Origin: Roseovarius albus
GTDB taxonomy: Bacteria > Pseudomonadota > Alphaproteobacteria > Rhodobacterales > Rhodobacteraceae
Assembly: GCF_900172335.1 (NCBI RefSeq)
Contig: NZ_FWFX01000002.1
Location: 186,001 to 250,000 of the forward strand
Direction of reading: 5' to 3'
Length of the DNA: 64,000 nucleotides
Within the stretch, counting starts at the first letter, position 1. The number at the start of each line of letters is the position of its first letter. This document shows, in pieces, positions 36,629 through 44,762 of the stretch. Made by a program: the position numbers and the translations under genes. A model generated the notes under the pieces. The model did not search any database, had not been told where the DNA came from, and was given only the letters and a program-made list of their open reading frames with translations.

Positions 36629-37687
36629 TTAGAGCCAATCATCGCGACCGGTGCCCACCGCCTCGGCCACGGTGGCAAAGCCATCGCGTTCCAGAAGCTG
36701 ATCCAGCGCTTTGGCGATGTCACCGGCGAGCGAGAGGCCTTGGTACACCATGGCCGAATAAAGCTGCACGGCGCTGGCCCCAGCGCGGATCTTGGCATAG
36801 GCCTGCTCGGCACTTCCGATGCCGCCGACGCCGACAAGGGGGATTTGGCCCTGTGTCAGTTTTGAGAGCTGCGCCAGAACGCGGGTGGATTTCTCGAAAA
36901 GAGGCTGGCCAGAGAGGCCGCCGGCCTGATCGCGATTGATGCTTTGCAACCCTTCGCGGGAGAGCGTGGTGTTGGTGGCGATGATGCCGGAAAGCTTCGA
37001 GGAGGTCGCGACCTCGGCAATCTCGGCCAGTTCGTCACTGTTGAGATCCGGTGCGATCTTGAGGAAGATCGGGATCTGTTTTGGCAGGGTGTCGCGGGCC
37101 TCCATCACGCCTTTGAGCAGGGCGGTGAGGGCGGCGGCCCCTTGCAAGTCGCGCAGCTTTTCGGTGTTGGGCGAAGAGACGTTGACGGTGGCAAAGTCCA
37201 GATGCTGGCCGCAATGGGCCAGAACGCGGGCGAAGTCATCAGCGCGGTCGGTGCTGTCCTTGTTGGCCCCGAGGTTGAGGCCGATGATTGCGCTGGTCGG
37301 GCGCTGAGCGAGCAGGCGTTCGGCGGCTTCCATGCCGTCGTTGTTGAAGCCGAAGCGGTTGATGACGCCCTGATCGGCTGTGAGGCGGAAGAGGCGCGGT
37401 TTCGGGTTTCCTGGTTGCGGACGCGGGGTGATGGCCCCGACCTCGATAAATCCGAAACCTGCACGCGATAGAGGACCAAGCGCCTGCGCGTTTTTGTCGA
37501 AACCGGCGGCGAGACCGACGGGGTTAGGCAGTGCCATGCCCGCGAGATCGGTTTTCAGGCGCGGGGATGTGACCGGGCCGGAAAGCGGCACCAATCCGCT
37601 GCCCAGAGCCTTGAGGGCCAGGCCATGGGCGGTTTCCGGGTCAAAGCGGTGCAGGGCAGAGACGCCGAGGCGTTCGATCAGTTTCAT
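36629..37687 (-). CDS. pyrD: Dihydroorotate dehydrogenase (quinone), class 2
   Basis: PyrD (352 residues) oxidises dihydroorotate to orotate at the membrane with ubiquinone. The N-terminal helices ([20 protein letters not shown] by pattern) mark the membrane-associated class 2. [23 protein letters not shown], the catalytic-Ser region [15 protein letters not shown], and [15 protein letters not shown] for FMN are seen. The start overlaps the stop of the DUF952 gene by 4 bp. It is separated from pyrB and the PyrC-like gene by 14 kb. Confidence 0.97.
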   Translation of the reverse strand: MKLIERLGVSALHRFDPETAHGLALKALGSGLVPLSGPVTSPRLKTDLAGMALPNPVGLAAGFDKNAQALGPLSRAGFGFIEVGAITPRPQPGNPKPRLFRLTADQGVINRFGFNNDGMEAAERLLAQRPTSAIIGLNLGANKDSTDRADDFARVLAHCGQHLDFATVNVSSPNTEKLRDLQGAAALTALLKGVMEARDTLPKQIPIFLKIAPDLNSDELAEIAEVATSSKLSGIIATNTTLSREGLQSINRDQAGGLSGQPLFEKSTRVLAQLSKLTQGQIPLVGVGGIGSAEQAYAKIRAGASAVQLYSAMVYQGLSLAGDIAKALDQLLERDGFATVAEAVGTGRDDWL

Positions 37688-38022
37688 GTCATGTCATCCG
37701 GAAAGATGTGGGTGCCATTTTCAAGGGGCAAAGGTTTTGTCCAGAGCACGTCAGGCATTGACAGCTCGCGGTAGAGGTGGGGAAACAAAGCGCCACCGCG
37801 TGAGACCTCCCACTTAAGGGTGTCTCCTGCAGCATCGGCATCCACGGCCAGCAGCATCAGGTCGGGTTCGCCCGCAAAATGCTTGGCCACGGTCTCGATC
37901 ACCTGTTCGGCGGTTGAGAAATGGATGTAACCATCGGTCAGGTCGATAGGCGCGCCTTGGGTCTGGCCCTCGGCCTGCAATTGCGCCCACTCGGGTGCAC
38001 GGAATATCTTGTAAATCAGCAT
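37684..38022 (-). CDS. DUF952 family protein
   Basis: This 112-residue protein matches DUF952: [18 protein letters not shown] at the start, [15 protein letters not shown] in the middle, and [15 protein letters not shown] near the end. Function is unknown; the fold resembles ADP-ribosyltransferase-like small proteins. ATG at 38022 gives the family length; a longer frame to 38181 adds an unlike N-terminus. Its stop overlaps the pyrD ATG by 4 bp, so it is co-translated with pyrD. Confidence 0.88.
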   Translation of the reverse strand: MLIYKIFRAPEWAQLQAEGQTQGAPIDLTDGYIHFSTAEQVIETVAKHFAGEPDLMLLAVDADAAGDTLKWEVSRGGALFPHLYRELSMPDVLWTKPLPLENGTHIFPDDMT

Positions 38023-38053
38023 GCGGGCCTGATGCCCTGATGCGCGGGGCGGG

Positions 38054-38671
38054 TCAAGATGGAAGCTGTCGCCAGCGTCTTGTTGCGGTGGCGATGCGTG
38101 CGCCGAAACGGCGGGCGGTTTCGAGATCATCGGTGTCGACCAGTTGGGTTTTGTCTCGTGAGGAGGTGGCGGCGAGGCCAAGCCAGCAGCCAGCGGTATT
38201 CACACCCGGGCGGTCGGGGTGCACCGGTGCGCCAACCTCGGCCTGACCGACCCAGATCATGCCCATCTGGGCGGCGTAGATCGCGAGGCGCTGCAAGGTG
38301 CTGAGCTTGTCGCCCGAGGGGAAAGTTGCCACAGTGAACCCGGCGGCGATCTTGTCGGCCCAGGCCAGATCAAGCCAACGGTCAGCGGCTTCTTCGAGAA
38401 ACTGATCAAAGCGGGCGGCACTGGAACCCATGTAGGTGGGGGAGCCAAAGACCACCGCCTCGGCTGCGTCTAAGATCGCCCAGTCCTGATCGGTGATGTG
38501 TTCGACATCAATGGTACGCGCGCCGATGCCTGCGCCCTCAGATATGGCTTTGGCCACGGCACGGGTATGGCCGTTGCCGGAAAAATACGGGATCGCAATT
38601 TCGGGCGCGTGATCTGCGCCCTGATCCTGTGGCTTCATATCATAGGGGTTTGCGTGTGCCTGATCTTCCAT
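38054..38671 (-). CDS. Flavodoxin-like NAD(P)H-dependent oxidoreductase
   Basis: This 205-residue protein is WrbA/flavodoxin-like: an FMN phosphate loop YFSGNGHTRAVAKAI, then FGSPTYMGSSAARFDQFLE, and TFPSGDKLSTLQ with AQMGMIWVG. It likely binds FMN and reduces quinones or similar acceptors in the cytoplasm. ATG at 38671 is preferred over a start at 38779, whose extra 36 residues do not look like the family. It is 31 bp upstream of the DUF952 gene and heads the leftward cluster ending in pyrD. Confidence 0.85.
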   Translation of the reverse strand: MEDQAHANPYDMKPQDQGADHAPEIAIPYFSGNGHTRAVAKAISEGAGIGARTIDVEHITDQDWAILDAAEAVVFGSPTYMGSSAARFDQFLEEAADRWLDLAWADKIAAGFTVATFPSGDKLSTLQRLAIYAAQMGMIWVGQAEVGAPVHPDRPGVNTAGCWLGLAATSSRDKTQLVDTDDLETARRFGARIATATRRWRQLPS

Positions 38672-38765
38672 GTCCCAATGATACTTTGATGGGGACAAAG
38701 ATGCGATGGCTTTTCTTTTGGGATCATTGCGGCCTATCTTGCGGGCAAACCACCGAGAGGCCCCG

Positions 38766-39968
38766 ATGAGCAGCGTCAAAGAACAATATGAGGCGTATCC
38801 TTACCCCGAGCGGAACCCCAAGGATGAGGCAAAGCGGTTGATCAGCGGATCGCCGTCCCTGCCGCAAGAGATTGACCATTTCATCTTTGGCGGGCAACGC
38901 GACTGGTCCAAGCCGTTGCGGGTCTTGGTGGCCGGGGGCGGCACCGGGGATGGGCTGATTCAACTGGCAGCGATAATGGCGCAGTTTAAAAAGCCCTGCG
39001 AGATCACCTATGTCGATTTGTCGAAAGCCTCGCGCAAAGTGGCCGAGGCGCGCGCAAAAGTGCGGAAGCTGAGTAATATCACCTTTGTGACCGGCAGCCT
39101 GTTGGATGCGCCTAAGCTGGGGGAATTTGATTACATCGACTGCTGCGGGGTGCTGCATCATCTGCCTGAGCCGGAAGAGGGGTTTAGGGCGTTGCATACA
39201 GCGCTGGCACCCGGCGGTGGTTTGGGCTTTATGGTCTATGCGCCTTATGGGCGATCAGGGGTGTATCCGCTGCAAGAGGCCTTCGGTGCGTTACTGGGGG
39301 ATTTGCCGCCGAAAGAGCGTTTGAAACAGGGAAAACGGATTTTTGAGGCCTTGCCCGAGGGGCATCCGTTCAAGGCCAATATCAACGTGCATGATCACAA
39401 GGCCAGCGAGGCGGGGTTTTATGACCTGCTGCTGCACACGCAGGACCGCTTTTATGATGTGGCGCAACTGATGCAGACGTTCGCGGCCACGGGCTGGCAC
39501 CTGAGTGGCTTTGTCACCCAGGCGCTTTATGATCTGTCGCGCGTGGCAAAGCGACCAGAAGGCATGGGTGATGTCGAAGCGATGGCGTTGGCGGAAAAAC
39601 TGAACGGCACGATCAAAGTGCACACCGGTTATGCGGTGAAAGCTGAGGAGGCGCGCGGATCGGCCAATGGACGCAACCGGGCGGTGGTGCCGGTGTTGAA
39701 AGGCGTGCGGGCGCAGCAATTGGCTCAGGCGGTGGCGCAGGGAAAACCCTTGCCGATGGATATGGACGGATTGAAGGCCACGCTGAGTTTGCCCAAGTCG
39801 GCAGCTCCGCTGATCGCGGCCATAAACGGCCAGCGGAACTTGAATGAAATTGCATCGGCCAGCGGGTCTGATCCCATCAGCTTTGGGGCCAACTGGAGCA
39901 AGGTTGAGAATGTATTAGCCGGGTGGGGGCTGTTGCTTTATTCCGGGATTGCACGACAGGGCGTTTGA
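38766..39968 (+). CDS. Class I SAM-dependent methyltransferase (two-domain, 400 residues)
   Basis: The N-terminal domain has YEAYPYPERNP, the SAM loop LRVLVAGGGTGDGLIQLA, an acidic VDLSKAS, and DYIDCCGVLHHLPEPEEG, a typical class I order. A second domain of about 170 residues has no named motif but is common in this type of bacterial methyltransferase. The substrate is unknown. ATG at 38766 follows GAGAGG. It diverges from the flavoprotein gene, so the 94-bp gap holds both promoters. Confidence 0.85.
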   Translation: MSSVKEQYEAYPYPERNPKDEAKRLISGSPSLPQEIDHFIFGGQRDWSKPLRVLVAGGGTGDGLIQLAAIMAQFKKPCEITYVDLSKASRKVAEARAKVRKLSNITFVTGSLLDAPKLGEFDYIDCCGVLHHLPEPEEGFRALHTALAPGGGLGFMVYAPYGRSGVYPLQEAFGALLGDLPPKERLKQGKRIFEALPEGHPFKANINVHDHKASEAGFYDLLLHTQDRFYDVAQLMQTFAATGWHLSGFVTQALYDLSRVAKRPEGMGDVEAMALAEKLNGTIKVHTGYAVKAEEARGSANGRNRAVVPVLKGVRAQQLAQAVAQGKPLPMDMDGLKATLSLPKSAAPLIAAINGQRNLNEIASASGSDPISFGANWSKVENVLAGWGLLLYSGIARQGV

Positions 39969-39971
39969 GGT

Positions 39972-40346
39972 TCAGCTGCAGAATTTTGTATAAAGCGCCG
40001 CGATCCAAAGAATGCCGGGGATAAGTGTTGCCAGTAGGACAGCGAGGGAACCGTAGTCCTTGGCCTGACGTGACAGTTCGTGCCGTTCCGGTCCGATACG
40101 GTCGATGGCGGCCTCAACGGCGCTGTTGAGGATTTCGACAATGACCAGCAGCAGAACCGAGATGATCAGCAGGGCGATCATGATGGCGTTCTGGCCGACC
40201 CAAAAGGCGGCGGGGACCGAAAGTACGAAGGCAATGAATTCGATGCGAAACGCCTCTTCCCCGCGCCAGATATCGCGAAAGCCGGTCATCGAATTGGCGT
40301 AGGCCGCACGCAGGCGCGCAAAGCCCTTTAACGGTTGATTGCCCAT
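39972..40346 (-). CDS. dgkA: Diacylglycerol kinase (DgkA type)
   Basis: This 124-residue inner-membrane protein matches prokaryotic diacylglycerol kinase: NSMTGFRDIWRGEEAFRIEF, then VEILNSAVEAAIDRIGPERHELSRQAKDYGSLAVLLA (catalytic Glu and Asn region, by position 68-104). It has three helices and recycles diacylglycerol to phosphatidic acid. AGAGG precedes the ATG at 40346. It is convergent with the methyltransferase gene, with 3 bp between the stops. Confidence 0.95.
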   Translation of the reverse strand: MGNQPLKGFARLRAAYANSMTGFRDIWRGEEAFRIEFIAFVLSVPAAFWVGQNAIMIALLIISVLLLVIVEILNSAVEAAIDRIGPERHELSRQAKDYGSLAVLLATLIPGILWIAALYTKFCS

Positions 40347-40447
40347 AGCTGCCTCTTGTTCTTCTGCCTGTGTGGCAGAGCATATTGCGCCAAGATTGAC
40401 ATGTCGAACACAATCACGGACGGTCATGAAAAACTGGAGCATACCAC

Positions 40448-41233
40448 ATGAACGAGATCAGCTTGCAGGGATTGGCGATTGTCACTGGTGCCGGACAGGG
40501 CATCGGCCGGGTGATTGCGGTGCGCTTGCTGCAGGCCGGATGTCGTGTGCTGGCGGTGGGGCGGACGCAGTCGAAACTGGAGGGACTGGCGGAAGAGGCG
40601 GGTGTCACTGAAGATCAGGTGACGATTGCTAGTGTGGATATCCAAGATAGTTCAGTCGTCGAACAGGTGGTTCAGGTAGCAAAAGAGCAGCACGGCGAGA
40701 TCGCCTATTTGGTGAATGCGGCGGGGATTTTGGCTCCGTCAAAACTGCTGGAGACCGGCGTTGATGCCTTGACTGAGACAATTGCGGTGAATTTTACCTC
40801 GACGCTGGTGGTCACGCAAATTGTGGCGCGGGTGATGGCAGAGCAAAAAGCCGGCGCGATTGTGACCATCGGGTCGAATTCGGGCACGACACCGCGCACC
40901 GGGCTGGGGGCTTATCCAGCGTCCAAGGCCGGGCTGGCTCATGCGATGAAGTGTTTGGGGCTGGAGCTGGCTGAATATGGCGTGCGCTGCAATATCGTCT
41001 CGCCCGGGTCCACCGATACGCCGATGCAGCAATCGTTTCAAACCTCGGCCAGCGGTCTGGACCGGGTGCTGAAGGGCGACGCGAATTTGTGGCGGCTTGG
41101 CATTCCGCTGGGGCGGATGGCGGACCCGCAAGACGTGGCGAATATCGTGCTGTTCCTGCTCTCGGACATGGCGCGGCATATCACGATGGAGAATATCGTG
41201 ATTGATGGAGGGGCGACGTTGGGGGCGCGGTAG
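40448..41233 (+). CDS. SDR-family dehydrogenase, EntA-like (2,3-dihydro-2,3-dihydroxybenzoate dehydrogenase-like)
   Basis: This 261-residue short-chain dehydrogenase has TGAGQGIG at residues 13-20, the triad Ser143, Tyr156 and Lys160, and an EntA-like run: [51 protein letters not shown] and [16 protein letters not shown] (by pattern). EntA makes dihydroxybenzoate for catechol siderophores. No other siderophore gene is near, and Arg39 at the cofactor position suggests NADP rather than NAD, so a related dehydrogenase role is possible. Confidence 0.8.
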   Translation: MNEISLQGLAIVTGAGQGIGRVIAVRLLQAGCRVLAVGRTQSKLEGLAEEAGVTEDQVTIASVDIQDSSVVEQVVQVAKEQHGEIAYLVNAAGILAPSKLLETGVDALTETIAVNFTSTLVVTQIVARVMAEQKAGAIVTIGSNSGTTPRTGLGAYPASKAGLAHAMKCLGLELAEYGVRCNIVSPGSTDTPMQQSFQTSASGLDRVLKGDANLWRLGIPLGRMADPQDVANIVLFLLSDMARHITMENIVIDGGATLGAR

Positions 41234-41327
41234 GGGCGCGTTTGATCAAATCTTCATTTCACCCCTTGGAAATCTGGAAAACGCGCTTAAAAGTCAGATT
41301 TATTGACCTTTTGCGCCGGAGGCCGTG

Positions 41328-42326
41328 ATGTCCCAAGATAAAATCAAGATTGCCATCAATGGATTTGGCCGGATTGGGCGGACGTTGCTGCGTATTCTGA
41401 TGCGCGATCGCGATGCCTTTGAACTAGTGCTGATCAATGAAATCGAGTCGCTGGAGACCTGCGCCTACTTGTTCCAGTACGATAGTGTGTTTGGGCCGTG
41501 GATTGGGCATGTCTCAACCGGGGATCAGCGGCTGGTGGTTGATGGCCACAGCATTCCGTTTCATGCCGAGCGCGACATCCGGGCGCTGGACCTTAGTAGC
41601 GTGGATCTGGTGCTGGAATGTACCGGCATGGGTGGCAAACGTGCGATTGCCGAGCGAGGGTTGGAGGCCGGGGCCAAGGCGGTGCTGGTGTCGGGCCCGT
41701 CGGCCGAGGCGGATATCACGCTGGTGATGGGGGCGAATGATGAGGCTTTGAAGGATGAGCTGATCATCTCGAACGCGTCCTGCACCACCAACGCGTTGGC
41801 CCCGCTGGCGCGGGTCCTGGACGAGGCGTTTGGCCTGATTAGTGGGCAGATGACCACCGTGCACTGCTATACCGGCAGCCAGCCGACGGTGGACAAACCG
41901 CGGGCAGCACCAGAACGGAGCCGGGCGGCGGCGATGTCGATGGTGCCCACGACCACCAGCGCGCAGCATCAGACGGGATTGGTCCTGCCGCATCTGAAAG
42001 GCCGGATCGAGGCGCGGGCCATCCGGGTGCCGACGGCAAGTGTGTCGGCCATCGACTTGACCGTACAGACGCGGGACAAGGTGACAGAAGAGGCGGTGAA
42101 CGAGGTGCTGCGCGCCGCCGCTGAGGTCAGCCCGGTGTTTGGTTGGATCGAGATGCCACTGGTGAGTTCCGATCTGCGTGCGCGGCCTGAATCCCTGATC
42201 ATCAGCGGGCCGGAAACTTCGGTATCCACTGGCGGGCTATGCCGGGTGTTTGGTTGGTATGACAACGAGTGGGGCTTTTCCTGCAGGATGCTGGATATGG
42301 CCGAGAAGATCGCGCGGCGGGGGTGA
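41328..42326 (+). CDS. Glyceraldehyde-3-phosphate dehydrogenase family protein
   Basis: This 332-residue protein has INGFGRIGRTLLR for NAD, catalytic Cys152 in SNASCTTN, His179 in TTVHCYTGSQ, and WYDNEWGFSCRMLD at the end. It is a phosphorylating-type dehydrogenase fold. The NEI after the second strand differs from the usual ND pair, and the phosphate loop TVDKP replaces the common TDG-like loop, so it may be an alternative Gap or erythrose-4-phosphate dehydrogenase. ATG at 41328 is used: GGAGG lies 5 nt upstream, with GTG at 41325 as an alternative. Confidence 0.88.
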   Translation: MSQDKIKIAINGFGRIGRTLLRILMRDRDAFELVLINEIESLETCAYLFQYDSVFGPWIGHVSTGDQRLVVDGHSIPFHAERDIRALDLSSVDLVLECTGMGGKRAIAERGLEAGAKAVLVSGPSAEADITLVMGANDEALKDELIISNASCTTNALAPLARVLDEAFGLISGQMTTVHCYTGSQPTVDKPRAAPERSRAAAMSMVPTTTSAQHQTGLVLPHLKGRIEARAIRVPTASVSAIDLTVQTRDKVTEEAVNEVLRAAAEVSPVFGWIEMPLVSSDLRARPESLIISGPETSVSTGGLCRVFGWYDNEWGFSCRMLDMAEKIARRG

Positions 42327-42400
42327 TATCGGGGTAGGTCAACGAATTAGCTTTGTCCGCTTTGCGAATAATGTTGTTGTTTGCAATCAACGGCATTTTT

Positions 42401-42919
42401 TCAAAAACGTTCCGTTGAGCTGCAGAAATACAACGCGAAAGAGACCTCCCCTGCACGAAGCAAATAGAAGATCATTTGGCCAAGAATATCATCATGAGTT
42501 CCGATAAGCCGCTTCGGTGATGCGTATCTCAGTAGATTTGAATCGTCGTCCTTTTGTTCCCAATCATTGATGATGTCGTCCAGGCGATCCATGATCTTTA
42601 AGGACAAGTATGAGCGCATATCTTGCGCGACCTACTCATCGCCGACAAAAGGATTGACCAGCAAGAGCGATCTAATGTCTAGCTCTAGTTGCCCCATAGT
42701 TTCTAGAAAATTACCGTCCGATCTCACTGTCATTCCCGCTAGGTGCGAGAAACTAGTATGTATGTACTCTGAAAATTCGCGGTCATCCGACGATTCTACG
42801 ACAAACGCTTCTGCGAAGTCGGAGCGGCGGTCTTGGTTTAGGTAACTGATGCCGTCCAAGAAGCCACCGAGAGATGCGACCCTAGCGGCATAGGAAGGTA
42901 CTGAAGATTCACTGTTCAT
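42401..42919 (-). pseudogene. Unrecognised gene split by an in-frame TAG
   Basis: The minus strand codes 95 residues from ATG at 42919 to a TAG at 42632-42634, then continues in the same frame (VAQDMRSYLSLK onward) to a stop at 42401. Joined, the frames would give about 171 residues, helical and acidic with no named domain. The simplest reading is a nonsense mutation. A second gene restarting at the ATG at 42619 is the alternative. Composition is A+T-rich relative to the neighbouring dehydrogenase genes, which points to acquired DNA. Confidence 0.5.
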
Positions 42920-43275
42920 ATGAGGCGGCTTGCTAGAGCCGATGATTAACCACTGCTGTGGTATACACAGCTATTTGCTGCGGCTGCAAGCCCAAGCACT
43001 TTGGTCTCAAAGCAGATGAAAGATGGGTTGCATAGAGAGGGCGGTGTCAGACCGCGGGTGGGCGTTTGGATGGTCTCCAACTGGTGGTTTATCTTTCAAA
43101 GTACATCTGACCTGATTTAGGCTTGGAAGCGTAGCAAAAGAGCCCGCCCATTTGGGCGGTCGGGCTCTGCCCGGGGCGCCGCGCGCCTGATTCCGGGCTG
43201 GGATATTTACATATGTGAACTCTATTTATGAAGCGTGGTTCTTTGGGCCAATCTATTTGGGCGCCTTTCACACAC
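42920..43275. other. Gene-free stretch with REP-like palindrome
   Basis: AGCCCGCCCATTTGGGCGGT at 43141-43160 is a near-palindrome that runs into GGTCGGGCTCTGCCCG (43158-43173). This second unit differs by one base from the core of the inverted pair at 34820-34942. No gene is recognised in the interval; an open frame at 43089-43271 on the minus strand spans the repeat and looks non-coding. Confidence 0.55.
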
Positions 43276-44256
43276 CTACTGACAAATGGGCAGCTTGTAC
43301 GGTTTTGGTTCGGGCAGGGACTGACGCCAGGAGTTGATGATCGGCTGGAGCTGTTGTTTGGGCCAGAACTTTGGGGCGCCGATGGCTTTGAGGCAGGCGG
43401 CGTTCCAGTAGAGCCCGGCCTTGGCGGGGGACTTCCCGCGTTTCACGGCTTTGGCGACGGCGTTGATGTCGCGCGCTTCCGGGTAGATGTAGAGGGTTGT
43501 TGGGTTGTTTTCGACCAATGCGAGGATCTCTTGTGTCGCGTTTCTGGACCAGGTGGTGCAGCCGTTGCTGCGGCCCGAGGTGTAATCAACTAACCTTCCA
43601 TAGGGCGTGTAGCCGTCTTCGTCGGCATAGGGGCTTTGCGGGTTCTTAAAACGGCATTGCCATTTCAGGAACATGGCGCGGTGCCCGCCGATGGCGCGTT
43701 CGCGAGCGTTGCTGGTTTCGCCTTCTCCGTCGAATAAAAGGAAGGTGCGGTGAAACGGTTTTCTTTTGCCCGAGCTGGTGTAGTAACCTTTGAAGGAGGT
43801 GCGGAATTCAGCCGTGGTGTAGGCCCCGCCGGCGGTGAGTTTGGACCCTTCGGTGTTGCTGAAGTGTCTGGCGCATTGCCGCCCGTTTGCAAAATTTGCG
43901 CGTTGCAGTTTGCGCCCGTTTCCGTAACCGGAAGAGACTGCTTTGAAGGATCTCTTGTTTTCACAGATCACGTAGAACCGTGCCTTGGCGCTGCCGTTCG
44001 AAGCGGTGCTGGGGCGCGTGGCGTCCATGGCAAGATAGCAAGGGTTTTTGACTGCGCCGGATTTGAGTTTTTTCTTGTACAGAGCGCGAGCCCGTTCAAG
44101 AACAACAGGTGCGATCTGGCCGTTGCCTGTGCCGACATGTTTTTGCAGCCATCCGGGGATGGAAGATGAGAGGGCTGATGCCTGATTTGGCATTGTGATC
44201 GTCATGGCAGCGATTGCTGTTGCCATGATGGCGCACTGACGTAACTTCAAAATCAT
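43276..44256 (-). CDS. Exported L,D-transpeptidase catalytic domain-like protein (YkuD_2 type)
   Basis: This 326-residue protein has a signal peptide (CAIMATAIAAMTITMPNQASA) and a mature part with features of the YkuD_2-type murein L,D-transpeptidase domain: AIGGHRAMFLKW holding the His, and TSGRSNGCTTW with the catalytic Cys in SNGC. It is likely periplasmic, acting on peptidoglycan or a related substrate. AGGAG precedes the ATG at 44256 by about 8 nt, which decides the start over the 44307 frame. The Cys-rich, Arg/Lys-rich middle is unusual. Confidence 0.75.
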   Translation of the reverse strand: MILKLRQCAIMATAIAAMTITMPNQASALSSSIPGWLQKHVGTGNGQIAPVVLERARALYKKKLKSGAVKNPCYLAMDATRPSTASNGSAKARFYVICENKRSFKAVSSGYGNGRKLQRANFANGRQCARHFSNTEGSKLTAGGAYTTAEFRTSFKGYYTSSGKRKPFHRTFLLFDGEGETSNARERAIGGHRAMFLKWQCRFKNPQSPYADEDGYTPYGRLVDYTSGRSNGCTTWSRNATQEILALVENNPTTLYIYPEARDINAVAKAVKRGKSPAKAGLYWNAACLKAIGAPKFWPKQQLQPIINSWRQSLPEPKPYKLPICQ

Positions 44257-44341
44257 TGAAGGGTCTCCTGCTATTGTGCCTCGGGGGGAGTGTAGCAGAA
44301 ATTGCACAAAAAAACACCTCCGTCCGTTTTCGAACGGGCAC

Positions 44342-44518
44342 CTATTTTTTGTCGCGTGCGGCTTTCTCTTCTTTGGTCAGTTTGGCGTTCCAAACGTTAT
44401 TGCTCAGGCCCAATTCGCTTGGCATTGGCTTGGTTTTGCCAACGTTGACTTTGCCACCCTTGTTCAGGAATTCCTGAACCAGAGCATCATCTGTTGTTTC
44501 TTTGGGAATGCGTTTCAT
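44342..44518 (-). CDS. Small basic hypothetical protein
   Basis: A 58-residue protein runs from MKRIPKETTDDALVQEF through GGKVNVGKTKPMPSELGLSN to a Lys-rich end (TKEEKAARDKK). The pattern feels conserved among marine alphaproteobacteria, but I cannot name the family. The start at 44518 is uncertain; an ATG at 44545 would add nine residues, and neither has a clear ribosome site. It lies upstream of the transpeptidase-like gene on the same strand. Confidence 0.55.
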   Translation of the reverse strand: MKRIPKETTDDALVQEFLNKGGKVNVGKTKPMPSELGLSNNVWNAKLTKEEKAARDKK

Positions 44519-44710
44519 GTTGTGAGCGTACACGTCGGGATGCATTGAAACAACAGGCGTTGTGCGGGACGTGAAACTTCTGCTGATCCGGAATGGGTGC
44601 TATGTTTTCTATCAGTTTTCTGAGCAATGATGCGAAATAACTTGTTTATGCCCTGCGTTGTTTGTTTTGCGACTTCAAGTTCAGAGGCATCAACTTTCAC
44701 CATGTTGAAA

Positions 44711-44743
44711 AGCAAAACCCCGCCAGAAAGGCGGGGTTTCATG
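44711..44743 (-). terminator. Terminator of the sat-cysC gene
   Basis: AAACCCCGCC pairs with GGCGGGGTTT around AGAAA (44715-44739). On the minus strand it is followed by TGCTTTT after the T-rich stem base. It lies about 20 bp after the Sat-CysC stop. Confidence 0.85.
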
Positions 44744-44762
44744 TTTCTTATTGATCTTAAAT

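Noticed and set aside
43089-43271. 60-codon minus-strand frame in the 43-kb gap
   Set aside because: It crosses the REP-like palindrome and has no ribosome site or similarity.
44515-44742. Minus-strand frame upstream of the small basic protein, containing a plausible MVKVDASELEVAKQ segment
   Set aside because: It starts inside the sat-cysC terminator and has no ribosome site; evidence is too thin to call a gene.
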